Assembly (NCBI GenBank): GCA_034439915.1
Contig: JAWXBI010000217.1
Coordinates: forward strand, 1-14,035
DNA from: JADJLQ01 sp034439915
Lineage (GTDB): Bacteria > Bacteroidota > Bacteroidia > Chitinophagales > Saprospiraceae
Length of the DNA stretch: 14,035 nt
Direction: 5' to 3'
The notes beneath the pieces are model-generated. The model was given only the letters and a program-made list of their open reading frames with translations, was not told where the DNA came from and did not search any database. The translations under genes and the position numbers were made by a program. Positions 6,483 to 14,035 of this stretch are shown here, in pieces (within the stretch, counting starts at the first letter, position 1; every line of letters starts with the position of its first letter).

Positions 6483-7421
6483 ATGAATAATAAAAAATTA
6501 CTGTTTATCCTGATTGCCCTGGGATTGATCTTTTTGTTTACCCAATTATTTAATCAAAAGAAAGAACGGTCTTTTAAATCCGAACTGGTCGCCCTGGACA
6601 CTTCGGCAATCACCAGGATAATCCTCAACCCAAATGCTGACGGGCAAAAAGAAATCATCCTGGAGAAGACAGGCAATCAATGGACAGGTCAACAAGGCAA
6701 GCTGAAAGTACCCGCGGTTGAAGGCTCGTTGGAAGGTATTCTAAGGGAATTGGTATCCATTAAGGTAAAATCTATAACTACTCAATCAAAAGACCGCTGG
6801 AAAGAATATGAGGTTGATGACAGTAGCGGTTCGAGAGTCCAGGTTTTCTCGGGCAATAAAAAATTGACTGACTTTTATTCCGGCAAATTTGGGTTTAATC
6901 CCCAGGCTAATAGTATGATCAGTTATCTGAGGCTGGCTGGTGAACCTCAAGTCTATACCATTGATGGTTTTCAAAGTATGACCTTTAATACCACCTTCTC
7001 TGGTTTCCGCAACAAAAGCCTCATCCAGGTTCAACAAAATGACATAAACCGGATTAAATTAAATCAGGGCAATATCCCACAGATACTGAGCAAAACAGGT
7101 CAAGACTGGACCCTGGATGGAATCCCTGTTGTCGATTCTGCCGCGGTCACAGGTTACCTCCAGGGCTTACAAAACCTGAACGGCTCAGAAATAGTAGATG
7201 AGTATACTCCGGCATCATCGGCCGATCATGAGCTTCAATTGACCACATCAGCTCAGTCCGTAACCGTAAAGATTTTTAGTTCTGGAGATAGTCTGAAACC
7301 CTTTATCATGCATAGTTCGGCCAATCCTGAGGTCTACTTCAGAGAAGATTCTGCAGGTGCCTATCAATCGCTGATTACCGGGTGGAAAACCCTGCAATCC
7401 AAGCTGGTCCCAAAAAAGTAA
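6483..7421 (+). CDS. Membrane-anchored DUF4340 protein
   Basis: A 312-aa protein with one N-terminal membrane span (residues 5-22, LLFILIALGLIFLFTQLF) and a periplasmic remainder rich in beta strands. It matches the DUF4340 family: ITRIILNP near 43-50, the LEKTGNQWTGQQGKLKVPA block (59-77), and the second half with SKTGQDWTLDGIPVVDSAAVTGYLQGLQNL. DUF4340 genes often sit directly after GldG-type genes in many phyla, which suggests that the product is a periplasmic subunit of the exporter. The biochemical function is unknown. It is the last gene of the cluster; a palindrome ggtgatcacc (7431-7440) follows but lacks a T run. Confidence 0.82.
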   Translation: MNNKKLLFILIALGLIFLFTQLFNQKKERSFKSELVALDTSAITRIILNPNADGQKEIILEKTGNQWTGQQGKLKVPAVEGSLEGILRELVSIKVKSITTQSKDRWKEYEVDDSSGSRVQVFSGNKKLTDFYSGKFGFNPQANSMISYLRLAGEPQVYTIDGFQSMTFNTTFSGFRNKSLIQVQQNDINRIKLNQGNIPQILSKTGQDWTLDGIPVVDSAAVTGYLQGLQNLNGSEIVDEYTPASSADHELQLTTSAQSVTVKIFSSGDSLKPFIMHSSANPEVYFREDSAGAYQSLITGWKTLQSKLVPKK

Positions 7422-7539
7422 GATAAGAGGGGTGATCACCAGTCCGGAAGACAGCATTTAGTTGCCGTTTCGTGGGAGGGGAATCATTTATATATCCTAT
7501 TGATTTTTAATATATTGGAGGTGAAAATTCCTTAAGATA

Positions 7540-7575
7540 TTTGAAAAAAATATATAATTTATTTATCTATTTTTG
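7540..7575 (+). promoter_or_regulatory. Candidate smc promoter next to the start codon
   Basis: TATTTTTG at 7568-7575 fits the Bacteroidota -7 box TAnnTTTG. The nearest TTTG upstream (7540-7543) is 24 nt away, wider than the usual 19-21, so the -33 match is weak. The -7 box ends five bases before the ATG at 7581, which would put the transcription start at or next to the A of the start codon. Confidence 0.45.
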
Positions 7576-7580
7576 CCACC

Positions 7581-10500
7581 ATGCAATTGAATTCGATTGA
7601 AATAAAGGGCTTTAAAAGTTTTGCAGATAATACCGTAATTCATTTTAATGATAAGGTTACCGGAGTGGTAGGACCCAATGGATCCGGAAAATCAAATGTG
7701 GTCGATGCTATCCGCTGGGTTTTAGGAGAACAAAAACCCACCGAATTGAGGTTGGAAAGGATGACCGATGTGATTTTTAATGGTTCGAAAAAAAGAAAAC
7801 CGGGTGGGGTAGCCCAGGTTTCATTGAGTTTTGACAATACTAAAAACCTTTTGGGCACCGAGTATCAGCAGGTGACTATTTCGAGGCTTTTATACCGGAG
7901 TGGGGAGAGTGAATACCGGATAAATGGAACAGCCTGTCGTCTACGTGATATCCATTCTTTGTTTATGGATACCGGTATCGGGTCCAACTCCTATGCCATC
8001 ATTGCTTTAGGTATGGTGGACGAAATATTGCAGGATAAAGATCACAGCCGAAGGAAGATGTTTGAGCAGGCGGCAGGAGTCACCAAATACAAACAAAGAA
8101 AACACGAAACCCTTCTCAAACTCAAAGCGACCTCGGAAGATCTTGAACGGATCAATGACATCCTGTTTGAGATTGAAAACAACCTCAAATCCTTAGAAAA
8201 ACAGGCTTCGCGCGCTGAAAAATTCCTTGATCTCAAAGCCCAATATAAAAAACTAAGTCTGGAACTTGCTTATCAGGAAACCCAGGATATTTATACTAAA
8301 AATGCCATCCTCTTAAAAAACCAGGAGATGGAGATGGATCGATTGAGGGATACAGAAACCAAATATATACAGGCTGAAGCGGATATTGAGGTCAGAAAAA
8401 AAGCAATTTTGGATGAAGAGCAATCCCTTAGCGCTTATCAAAAAGAACTGAATGCATTGATTCATCAGCTCCAGGAGCATGAAAATACCAAACGGATTTT
8501 TAATCAAAAACTCGAGTTCTATAGTCAAAATAAACACAAGCTTGCCCAACAAAAACAAGAATGGTCTGACCGCCTGAATGTTTATGAGCTGGAGATTGCC
8601 AACAAATCAAATACCCTGGAGCAGCTCAAAATAGTTGCGCTTGAATTGTCTGACTCCCTCGTGCAGATCGAACAGGAAAGAAACGATATAGAAGGTCAGC
8701 ATGGAGAAGTCAAATCCTCCTTCGAAAATCTCAAGAAAGAACACCAGGATATTGAAAAACTGGTATTCGAACAGGAAAAACTCCTGGCAGTGAACCAAAA
8801 CCGGATAGAACACTTTCAACAAAGCATTAGCCGGGTAACCCTTGAAAATGTACAGCGGGAAGAACAAATTCAACAACTTGGCAATGAACTAGAACAACTC
8901 CGGTCGGTGGTAAACGAGATTGGAGAAACACTTAAAATCCAGGAGGAAAAGGAGTCGACTCGTTCCAGCCAATTGGCCGAAATTCTGAAAAACCTGGAAG
9001 TCGTTAAACACCAAAAAGCAGGGGTAGAGCGTAAGCTCGATGCCAAACGCAATGAATTACAATTATTGAAAAGCATGGTGGACAACCTGGAGGGTTATCC
9101 AGATTCCATCCGCTTCTTGCATAAAAATTGGAAAGAGGATCTGCCTTTGTTGGCCGATCTGCTGTATGCCCCTGAGGAATACCGCGCTACTTTGGAACAT
9201 TTCCTGGAGCCTTATTTGAGTCATTATATCGTCCATTCATACCAGGAAGCTTCATATGCCATCCATTTGTTGTCCGATGCCCAAAAAGGGAAAGCCAATT
9301 TTTTTATTCTGGAGGCCATTAAACCCATTGAAAAATCAAACCAACAAATCGAAGGACTTATCCCAGCGCTCGATTTATTAAAATTTGATCAGGAATACGG
9401 TGATTTGTTCCGGCTCTTGTTTCATAATGTATTCATTGATCCCGGAGAGCTCAACCCGGAAAAATTTGAAAATTACGATTCCGCAAACATCACGGTACTC
9501 TCTGCTTCCGGCAAATTTGTTAAGAAACAATTTACCCTGTCGGGTGGTAGTGTTGGTCTGTTTGAAGGAAAAAAACTGGGTAGGCTGAAAAACCTGGAGA
9601 TATTGGGTGAGGAAGTAAATAACCTTGAAAATGAACTGAATGTTATTCAGACCCGGTTGTTGGTTGAAGAAGGAAAACAAAAACAAGTAGATCACAACGA
9701 ATTTTTACTCCAGATTGAATCTCAAAAACTGAGTCTGGATCAAAAACTTAAGGAAGAAATTCAATGGAGTACCCGATACGAAAACCTGAGCGAACTAAAA
9801 AGCCAGGCTTTGAATTCCAATAGTCAATATCTGGATTCAATTGCCCAGATAGAACACCTCAACCTGGAAATCAAAGAGGTCATCCAGCAGCGAAAAGCGG
9901 TTTTAAAAGACTTGCTGGATACGATGATCCATATCGATTCCAACTACCAGGCAGTAGCCCAAACCTTGTCGCTGGCTCACGAAAAATTTAATAACCGGCA
10001 AATTGAAAATATCCGCCATCAGAGCAAAATAGAAAACCTCAGACAGGATATTGAATTCCAGCAAGGCAGGTGGACGGAAGCCAATTTACAAATTGACAAA
10101 ATTCACCAAACCCAGGTCCAGGAAGACGCTCAGTATACCCAGATCACAGCGGACCTCGATGCATTAAACGATCTATTGATCGATCTCTACGATAAAAAAC
10201 AAACCAAAGAATCCGGTTTAAATACTTTTGAACAGGAATATTATAACAAAAGGAACTTACTCCATCAATTGGAACAAAACCTGAGGGAGTTGCAGCGGGA
10301 TCACAGTGGCTCACAAAACCTGATCAATGGCCTTAAAGATCAGATTAAAGATCTTGATTACCGGCTCGAAACCGTGAAAGAAAGACTGCGCATTGAGTTC
10401 CATATTGAAGAATTGCCCCCTCATCAGGAAATAGATGAGGAGATGCTCGAAGAACAACAAAACGGTGCGTTGACCAATCCTTCCAAGTTTGAATTGATCA

Positions 10501-11174
10501 AAGAAAAAGTCAGGCGCTTGAGGGACCGGATTGAAAACTACGGCGAAATCAATCCCATGGCGGTCGAAGCTTACCGGGAAATGAAAGAAAGATATGATAC
10601 CATCTTTAATCAACGTCAGGACATATTGAATGCAAAAGAATCCCTGCTGAGTACGATCCAGGAAATAGATGTAAGTGCAACGGCTCAATTCCTGGATGCC
10701 TTCACTAAAGTAAGGGAACATTTTATACGGGTATTCCGCAGTCTGTTTACCGAAGAAGACAGTTGCGACCTGATCCTGCTCAATCCGGACCAGCCATTGG
10801 AATCGGATATTGAAATCATCACAAAACCCAAGGGTAAATTACCTAAATCCCTCAGCCAATTGTCGGGAGGGGAAAAGACGCTGACAGCAACCGCATTATT
10901 GTTTGCCTTATATCTTCTTAAGCCGGCTCCATTTTGTATATTCGATGAAGTCGATGCACCACTCGATGATTCCAATATTGAAAAATTTAATCACATCATC
11001 CGTGATTTTTCAGGAGAATCGCAGTTTATCATTGTGACGCATAATAAACAGACCATGGCAGCCGTAGATGTGATTTATGGGGTGTTTATGGACGAGCCCG
11101 GAGTCAGTAAAGTCAGTTCAGTGGATTTCCGGGATTTCGAACATTTATCGATTCTGGAAACTTCTTCCAACTAA
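7581..11174 (+). CDS. smc: Chromosome segregation ATPase SMC
   Basis: A complete 1197-aa SMC protein, the usual family length. The N-terminal ATPase half starts MQLNSIEIKGFKSFADNT with Walker A GPNGSGKSN (31-39). Long coiled-coil arms follow at about 170-495 and 680-1000, rich in Glu, Gln, Lys and Leu. The hinge spans about 503-656, from LEGYPDSIRF to the conserved glycine pair LSGGSVG (653-659). The C-terminal ATPase half holds the signature LSGGEK (1094-1099) and Walker B CIFDEVDAPLD with Asp1122 and Glu1123, then VTHNKQTM. Two molecules dimerise at the hinge and, with ScpA and ScpB (not in this window), compact and separate the chromosome. The conserved N-terminus fixes the start at 7581. 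It has the same direction as the cluster upstream but is likely transcribed on its own. Confidence 0.97.
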   Translation: MQLNSIEIKGFKSFADNTVIHFNDKVTGVVGPNGSGKSNVVDAIRWVLGEQKPTELRLERMTDVIFNGSKKRKPGGVAQVSLSFDNTKNLLGTEYQQVTISRLLYRSGESEYRINGTACRLRDIHSLFMDTGIGSNSYAIIALGMVDEILQDKDHSRRKMFEQAAGVTKYKQRKHETLLKLKATSEDLERINDILFEIENNLKSLEKQASRAEKFLDLKAQYKKLSLELAYQETQDIYTKNAILLKNQEMEMDRLRDTETKYIQAEADIEVRKKAILDEEQSLSAYQKELNALIHQLQEHENTKRIFNQKLEFYSQNKHKLAQQKQEWSDRLNVYELEIANKSNTLEQLKIVALELSDSLVQIEQERNDIEGQHGEVKSSFENLKKEHQDIEKLVFEQEKLLAVNQNRIEHFQQSISRVTLENVQREEQIQQLGNELEQLRSVVNEIGETLKIQEEKESTRSSQLAEILKNLEVVKHQKAGVERKLDAKRNELQLLKSMVDNLEGYPDSIRFLHKNWKEDLPLLADLLYAPEEYRATLEHFLEPYLSHYIVHSYQEASYAIHLLSDAQKGKANFFILEAIKPIEKSNQQIEGLIPALDLLKFDQEYGDLFRLLFHNVFIDPGELNPEKFENYDSANITVLSASGKFVKKQFTLSGGSVGLFEGKKLGRLKNLEILGEEVNNLENELNVIQTRLLVEEGKQKQVDHNEFLLQIESQKLSLDQKLKEEIQWSTRYENLSELKSQALNSNSQYLDSIAQIEHLNLEIKEVIQQRKAVLKDLLDTMIHIDSNYQAVAQTLSLAHEKFNNRQIENIRHQSKIENLRQDIEFQQGRWTEANLQIDKIHQTQVQEDAQYTQITADLDALNDLLIDLYDKKQTKESGLNTFEQEYYNKRNLLHQLEQNLRELQRDHSGSQNLINGLKDQIKDLDYRLETVKERLRIEFHIEELPPHQEIDEEMLEEQQNGALTNPSKFELIKEKVRRLRDRIENYGEINPMAVEAYREMKERYDTIFNQRQDILNAKESLLSTIQEIDVSATAQFLDAFTKVREHFIRVFRSLFTEEDSCDLILLNPDQPLESDIEIITKPKGKLPKSLSQLSGGEKTLTATALLFALYLLKPAPFCIFDEVDAPLDDSNIEKFNHIIRDFSGESQFIIVTHNKQTMAAVDVIYGVFMDEPGVSKVSSVDFRDFEHLSILETSSN

Positions 11175-11207
11175 AGGCAGCAAGGACTCCGCATCTGTCA
11201 TCAAGGT

Positions 11208-11240
11208 TGGGAGGATGCTCGACCTCTCCCATTAATATTG
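11208..11240 (+). terminator. Weak possible terminator after smc
   Basis: tgggag (11208-11213) pairs with ctccca (11226-11231) around a 12-base loop, followed by ttaatattg rather than a T run. It lies 34 bases after the smc stop. The position fits a terminator but the structure is poor. Confidence 0.25.
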
Positions 11241-11269
11241 AACCTTACCAAATTATCGGGGCCTTTTAA

Positions 11270-11308
11270 ATTGAATATTGTGTATTTAGAATTACCTTAA
11301 TATTCAAT
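11270..11308. promoter_or_regulatory. Perfect 10-bp inverted repeat upstream of the GH116 gene
   Basis: attgaatatt (11270-11279) is exactly inverted as aatattcaat (11299-11308), with 19 bases between. A third related half-site, aatattgaa, lies at 11234-11242. The right arm ends 17 bases before the ATG at 11326. A weak promoter reading is possible: ttg at 11271-11273, 19 nt, then taccttaa at 11293-11300, which would place both arms on the promoter boxes. The centre-to-centre distance of 29 bases fits a looped or dimeric regulator site only loosely, so this is a candidate operator. Confidence 0.4.
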
Positions 11309-11325
11309 AATTAATCAAACCGATA

Positions 11326-13932
11326 ATGGTAAAACGAAGTAGCAGAAGGGCGTTTTTTAAGAACACGCTGGCTGGAACCGCAGCCACCCTGATTCCAGTT
11401 TTGCCTTCCACCCTGGAAGAAAAAGTAGCGAATTTGGAGGATGTTCCGGCGGCATCCAGAACGTTTAATGGAAATTATTCCGGTGATCATTTGAACCGCA
11501 TTGCTTTTCCCATCGGCGGCCTTGGGGCTGGTATGTTTTGTTTGGAAGGTACTGGTGCTGTATCCCATATGTCGATCCGTCACCAGCCTGAAATATTTAA
11601 TGAACCGGCTATGTTTGCCGGACTGGCAATCAAAGGCAAACCAGAATGGTCCAGGGTAATAGAAGGACCGGTACCCAATTGGAAAAAATTTGGCCAAAAG
11701 GACGCTGGAAATGGATCTACCGGAGCGACTACCGGCTTACCGCGATTTGCACAAGCAAGTTTTTTAGCCCGCTTTCCATTTGCTACCATAAAGTTGAGTG
11801 ATCCAGGATTGCCTGTGGCAGTAGAATTGACCGGATGGAGCCCTTTTATACCGGGTGAAGAAAATGACTCCGGTATGCCTGTAGGTTCTTTTGAATACGC
11901 TATAAAAAACACCGGTACTCAAATCCAGGAAATGGTTTTTTCCTTTAACAGTGCACAATTTCTCAAAATAGATAAGGGGCAGCATGCCATTAAACCTATG
12001 AAATCCGGTTTTATACTGGAAGAAACCGGAACGAACGAAAAGCCATTCAAAACGGAGTTTGCGATTTTTACTGATGCCGAAGGTGCCGTGGTGGACTATT
12101 GTTGGTTTAGGGGCGGCTGGTGGGATCCATTGACCATGGCGTGGAATGCCGTCCGGGATGCAAAAGTACAGGCAGTGGATCCGGTAGAAAAGAGTGCTCC
12201 CGGCGCTTCATTATACGTTCCATTTTCACTGGCACCGGGCAAGACCAAAACGATCAAAATGCTGTTTGCCTGGTATTGTCCGGAATCCGATTCGACCTAT
12301 GGCAAGATGGGGATTAGAAAGGAAAATTGTGATCCACAATCCGGTTGTTGTAATTCGCCATCTGAAAGCTCGCTGGATAAATACGATCAGGACTTCGATG
12401 GAAAATTTTATAAACCCTGGTATAGCAATCGTTTTAAATCCATCCAGGAGGTTACTGCCTATTGGCAAAGCCAGTATCAGGAACTCAGAAAAAAGTCAAG
12501 TTTGTTTAAGGATGCATTTTATGCTTCAACCTTGCCTGCTGAAGTGACCGAGGCCATCGCGGCAAATCTCACTATCCTCAAATCACCTACTATCCGCCGA
12601 CAATATGATGGAAGGCTTTGGAATTTTGAAGGTTGCGGGGACAGTTGGGGCTGTTGTCATGGTTCCTGCACACATGTTTGGAATTATGCGCAGGCTATTC
12701 CTCATCTGTTTCCGGCTCTCGAGCGCAGCCTGAGGCATACTGAATTTTGTGAAAGTCAGAATGAAGCCGGGCATCAAAACTTCAGGTCCAATCTGCCAAT
12801 TCAACCCGCTACCCATGATTTTCATGCAGCTGCTGACGGTCAATTGGGCGGGATTATGAAAGCATATCGGGAGTGGAAAATATCCGGTGATCAGGATTGG
12901 TTGGTCAACATGTATCCTCTGGTAAAAAAAAGCCTGGACTATTGTATTCAGACCTGGGATCCCTCAAAAAAAGGAAGCATCGAAGAACCCCATCATAACA
13001 CCTATGATATTGAATTCTGGGGGCCTGACGGTATGCACAACAGTTTTTACCTGGGGGCATTAAAGGCACTGATTCTCATGGGGCAGCACCTTCTGAAGGA
13101 TATAAAGGACTATGAGGTCCTGTTTGAAAAAGGGAAAACAATATTGGAAAATGAATTATTTAACGGTGAATATTTTGTCCAGCATATTAAAACGGAAGGA
13201 TTACAAGCCCAAAACCCGGCCACGGTACAATCGTTTGGCGGAGAATACTCCAATGAAGCCATAGAATTATTGAAAAAAGAAGGACCTAAATATCAATATG
13301 GAACAGGTTGTTTATCGGACGGTATCCTGGGGATATGGATTGCAAGGATGTGCGGGTTGGAAGATTTAATCGATCCGGCAAAGATTAAGAGCCACCTGAT
13401 CGCCGTCCATAAATACAATCTCAAGCACAACCTGAGTACCCATGCCAATCCTCAGCGACCTTCATTTGCCCTGGGCAATGAGGGGGGCTTGTTGTTATGC
13501 TCCTGGCCAAAAGGAGGTAAGCTGGCCTTACCCTTTGTTTACAGCGATGAGGTCTGGACCGGGATTGAACACCAGGTTGCAGGGCATCTGATGTTGTGTG
13601 GCGAAGTGGCAAAAGGATTGGAAATTGTAAGAGAATGTCGAAAGCGTTATGATGGACGGGTGCGCAACCCATTTAATGAATACGAATGCGGACACTGGTA
13701 TGCGAGGGCATTAGCCAGCTACGGTTATCTCCAATCTTTGACCGGATTAAGGTATGATGCCGTACAAAAAACCCTGTTCATCAATAGTAAGGTCGGTGAT
13801 TTCACCGGCTTCATCTCCACTGAAAATGGTTTTGGTACCGTGTCCTTAAGAGGCAAAATTCCCAGCCTGAACGTAGTGTATGGGAAAATCGAAGTGGCGA
13901 AATTCACCGTGAATGGAGTGGGGTCCCAATAA
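11326..13932 (+). CDS. Tat-exported GH116-family glycoside hydrolase
   Basis: An 868-aa protein of the family that includes human bile-acid beta-glucosidase GBA2 and bacterial beta-glucosidases/xylosidases. It starts with a twin-arginine signal SRRAFFK (6-12) and a hydrophobic stretch (14-28), so it should be folded in the cytosol and exported by Tat. The N-terminal beta domain follows, with HLNRIAFPIGGLGAGM (55-70). The C-terminal (alpha/alpha)6-type catalytic domain runs from about 405 to 770: GCCHGSCTHVWNYAQAIPHLFPALERSLRHTEF (442-474), ADGQLGG, EEPHHNTYDIEFWGP (553-567) and GTGCLSDGILGIW (659-671). By analogy with GH116, the nucleophile Glu should lie in the EEPHHNTYD block and the acid/base is probably Asp665. 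The likely role is breaking beta-linked glucosides or xylosides in the periplasm; the exact substrate cannot be read. The tandem hairpin array begins eight bases after the stop. Confidence 0.88.
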   Translation: MVKRSSRRAFFKNTLAGTAATLIPVLPSTLEEKVANLEDVPAASRTFNGNYSGDHLNRIAFPIGGLGAGMFCLEGTGAVSHMSIRHQPEIFNEPAMFAGLAIKGKPEWSRVIEGPVPNWKKFGQKDAGNGSTGATTGLPRFAQASFLARFPFATIKLSDPGLPVAVELTGWSPFIPGEENDSGMPVGSFEYAIKNTGTQIQEMVFSFNSAQFLKIDKGQHAIKPMKSGFILEETGTNEKPFKTEFAIFTDAEGAVVDYCWFRGGWWDPLTMAWNAVRDAKVQAVDPVEKSAPGASLYVPFSLAPGKTKTIKMLFAWYCPESDSTYGKMGIRKENCDPQSGCCNSPSESSLDKYDQDFDGKFYKPWYSNRFKSIQEVTAYWQSQYQELRKKSSLFKDAFYASTLPAEVTEAIAANLTILKSPTIRRQYDGRLWNFEGCGDSWGCCHGSCTHVWNYAQAIPHLFPALERSLRHTEFCESQNEAGHQNFRSNLPIQPATHDFHAAADGQLGGIMKAYREWKISGDQDWLVNMYPLVKKSLDYCIQTWDPSKKGSIEEPHHNTYDIEFWGPDGMHNSFYLGALKALILMGQHLLKDIKDYEVLFEKGKTILENELFNGEYFVQHIKTEGLQAQNPATVQSFGGEYSNEAIELLKKEGPKYQYGTGCLSDGILGIWIARMCGLEDLIDPAKIKSHLIAVHKYNLKHNLSTHANPQRPSFALGNEGGLLLCSWPKGGKLALPFVYSDEVWTGIEHQVAGHLMLCGEVAKGLEIVRECRKRYDGRVRNPFNEYECGHWYARALASYGYLQSLTGLRYDAVQKTLFINSKVGDFTGFISTENGFGTVSLRGKIPSLNVVYGKIEVAKFTVNGVGSQ

Positions 13933-13940
13933 ATGTTAAA

Positions 13941-14035
13941 TTGTTGATCCGAATCATCGGATCGTGGAATTGCTGATCCGAAGCATCGGATTGCTGATCC
14001 GAAGCATCGGATTGCTGATCCGAAGCATCGGATTG
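13941..14035. repeat. 21-nt tandem array of small hairpins
   Basis: Three exact 21-nt units start at 13970, 13991 and 14012, with a further start (ttg) at 14033-14035. A degenerate unit of 29 bases precedes them at 13941-13969. Each unit carries a perfect 6-bp stem, atccga and tcggat, around the loop agca (atca in the degenerate copy). The array begins eight bases after the GH116 stop and is cut by the window end. It shares its core with the left array. Multiple hairpins here could also help end transcription, though no T run follows. Confidence 0.93.

Noticed and set aside
7431..7440. Palindrome ggtgatcacc as terminator of the exporter cluster
   Set aside because: There is no loop and no T run after it; a 10-bp palindrome alone is weak evidence.
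12583..12843. Reverse-strand reading frame inside the GH116 gene (and similar frames within smc and gldG)
   Set aside because: These lie wholly inside strongly conserved genes and are shadows of their codon use.
13941..14035. Terminal inverted repeats of a transposon covering the window
   Set aside because: The two end arrays share the same core in the same orientation, have different periods, and enclose housekeeping genes without a transposase.

Overview
The window looks like chromosomal DNA from a member of the Bacteroidota. The evidence is a gldA-gldF-gldG ABC exporter cluster, at least one promoter of the Bacteroidota type (TTTG, about 20 nt, TAnnTTTG), and A/T-rich start regions with almost no Shine-Dalgarno sequences. 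A Bacteroidota-style ECF42 sigma factor and a typical small cytochrome-like lipoprotein agree. A placement near Saprospiraceae is plausible but is only inferred. All genes lie on the + strand. No tRNA, rRNA, IS element or CRISPR array was seen. Both ends are short tandem arrays built on the same core, so the window may be a whole contig whose assembly stopped in repeats.

Layout: 1-104 is a 13-nt tandem array, then an A/T-rich region leads to a small secreted lipoprotein with a CX4CH heme-type motif (349-699). After a gene-poor stretch (700-1008) comes a VOC-fold protein (1009-1392) and a YCII/DGPF-family protein (1405-1755). These are followed by an ECF42-type RNA polymerase sigma factor (1802-3079). 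DGPF proteins are the usual neighbours of ECF42 factors, so the three genes look like one regulatory module. The sigma gene is cut by a single in-frame TAG at 2705-2707, and the rest of the protein continues in the same frame.

From 3270 to 7421 there is an exporter cluster: ATPase (gldA), six-span permease (gldF), membrane-anchored auxiliary protein (gldG) and a membrane-anchored DUF4340 protein. A good promoter candidate lies just before gldA. Next is a full-length smc (7581-11174), whose promoter-like element sits so close to the ATG that the mRNA may be leaderless. Last is a Tat-exported glycoside hydrolase of family GH116 (11326-13932), with a perfect 10-bp inverted repeat upstream and a hairpin-forming 21-nt tandem array directly after its stop.

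No clearly new defence or mobile system was found. The strongest observations are the amber-interrupted ECF42 gene, the terminator-like hairpin at its start, the two related end arrays, and the possible leaderless smc transcript.
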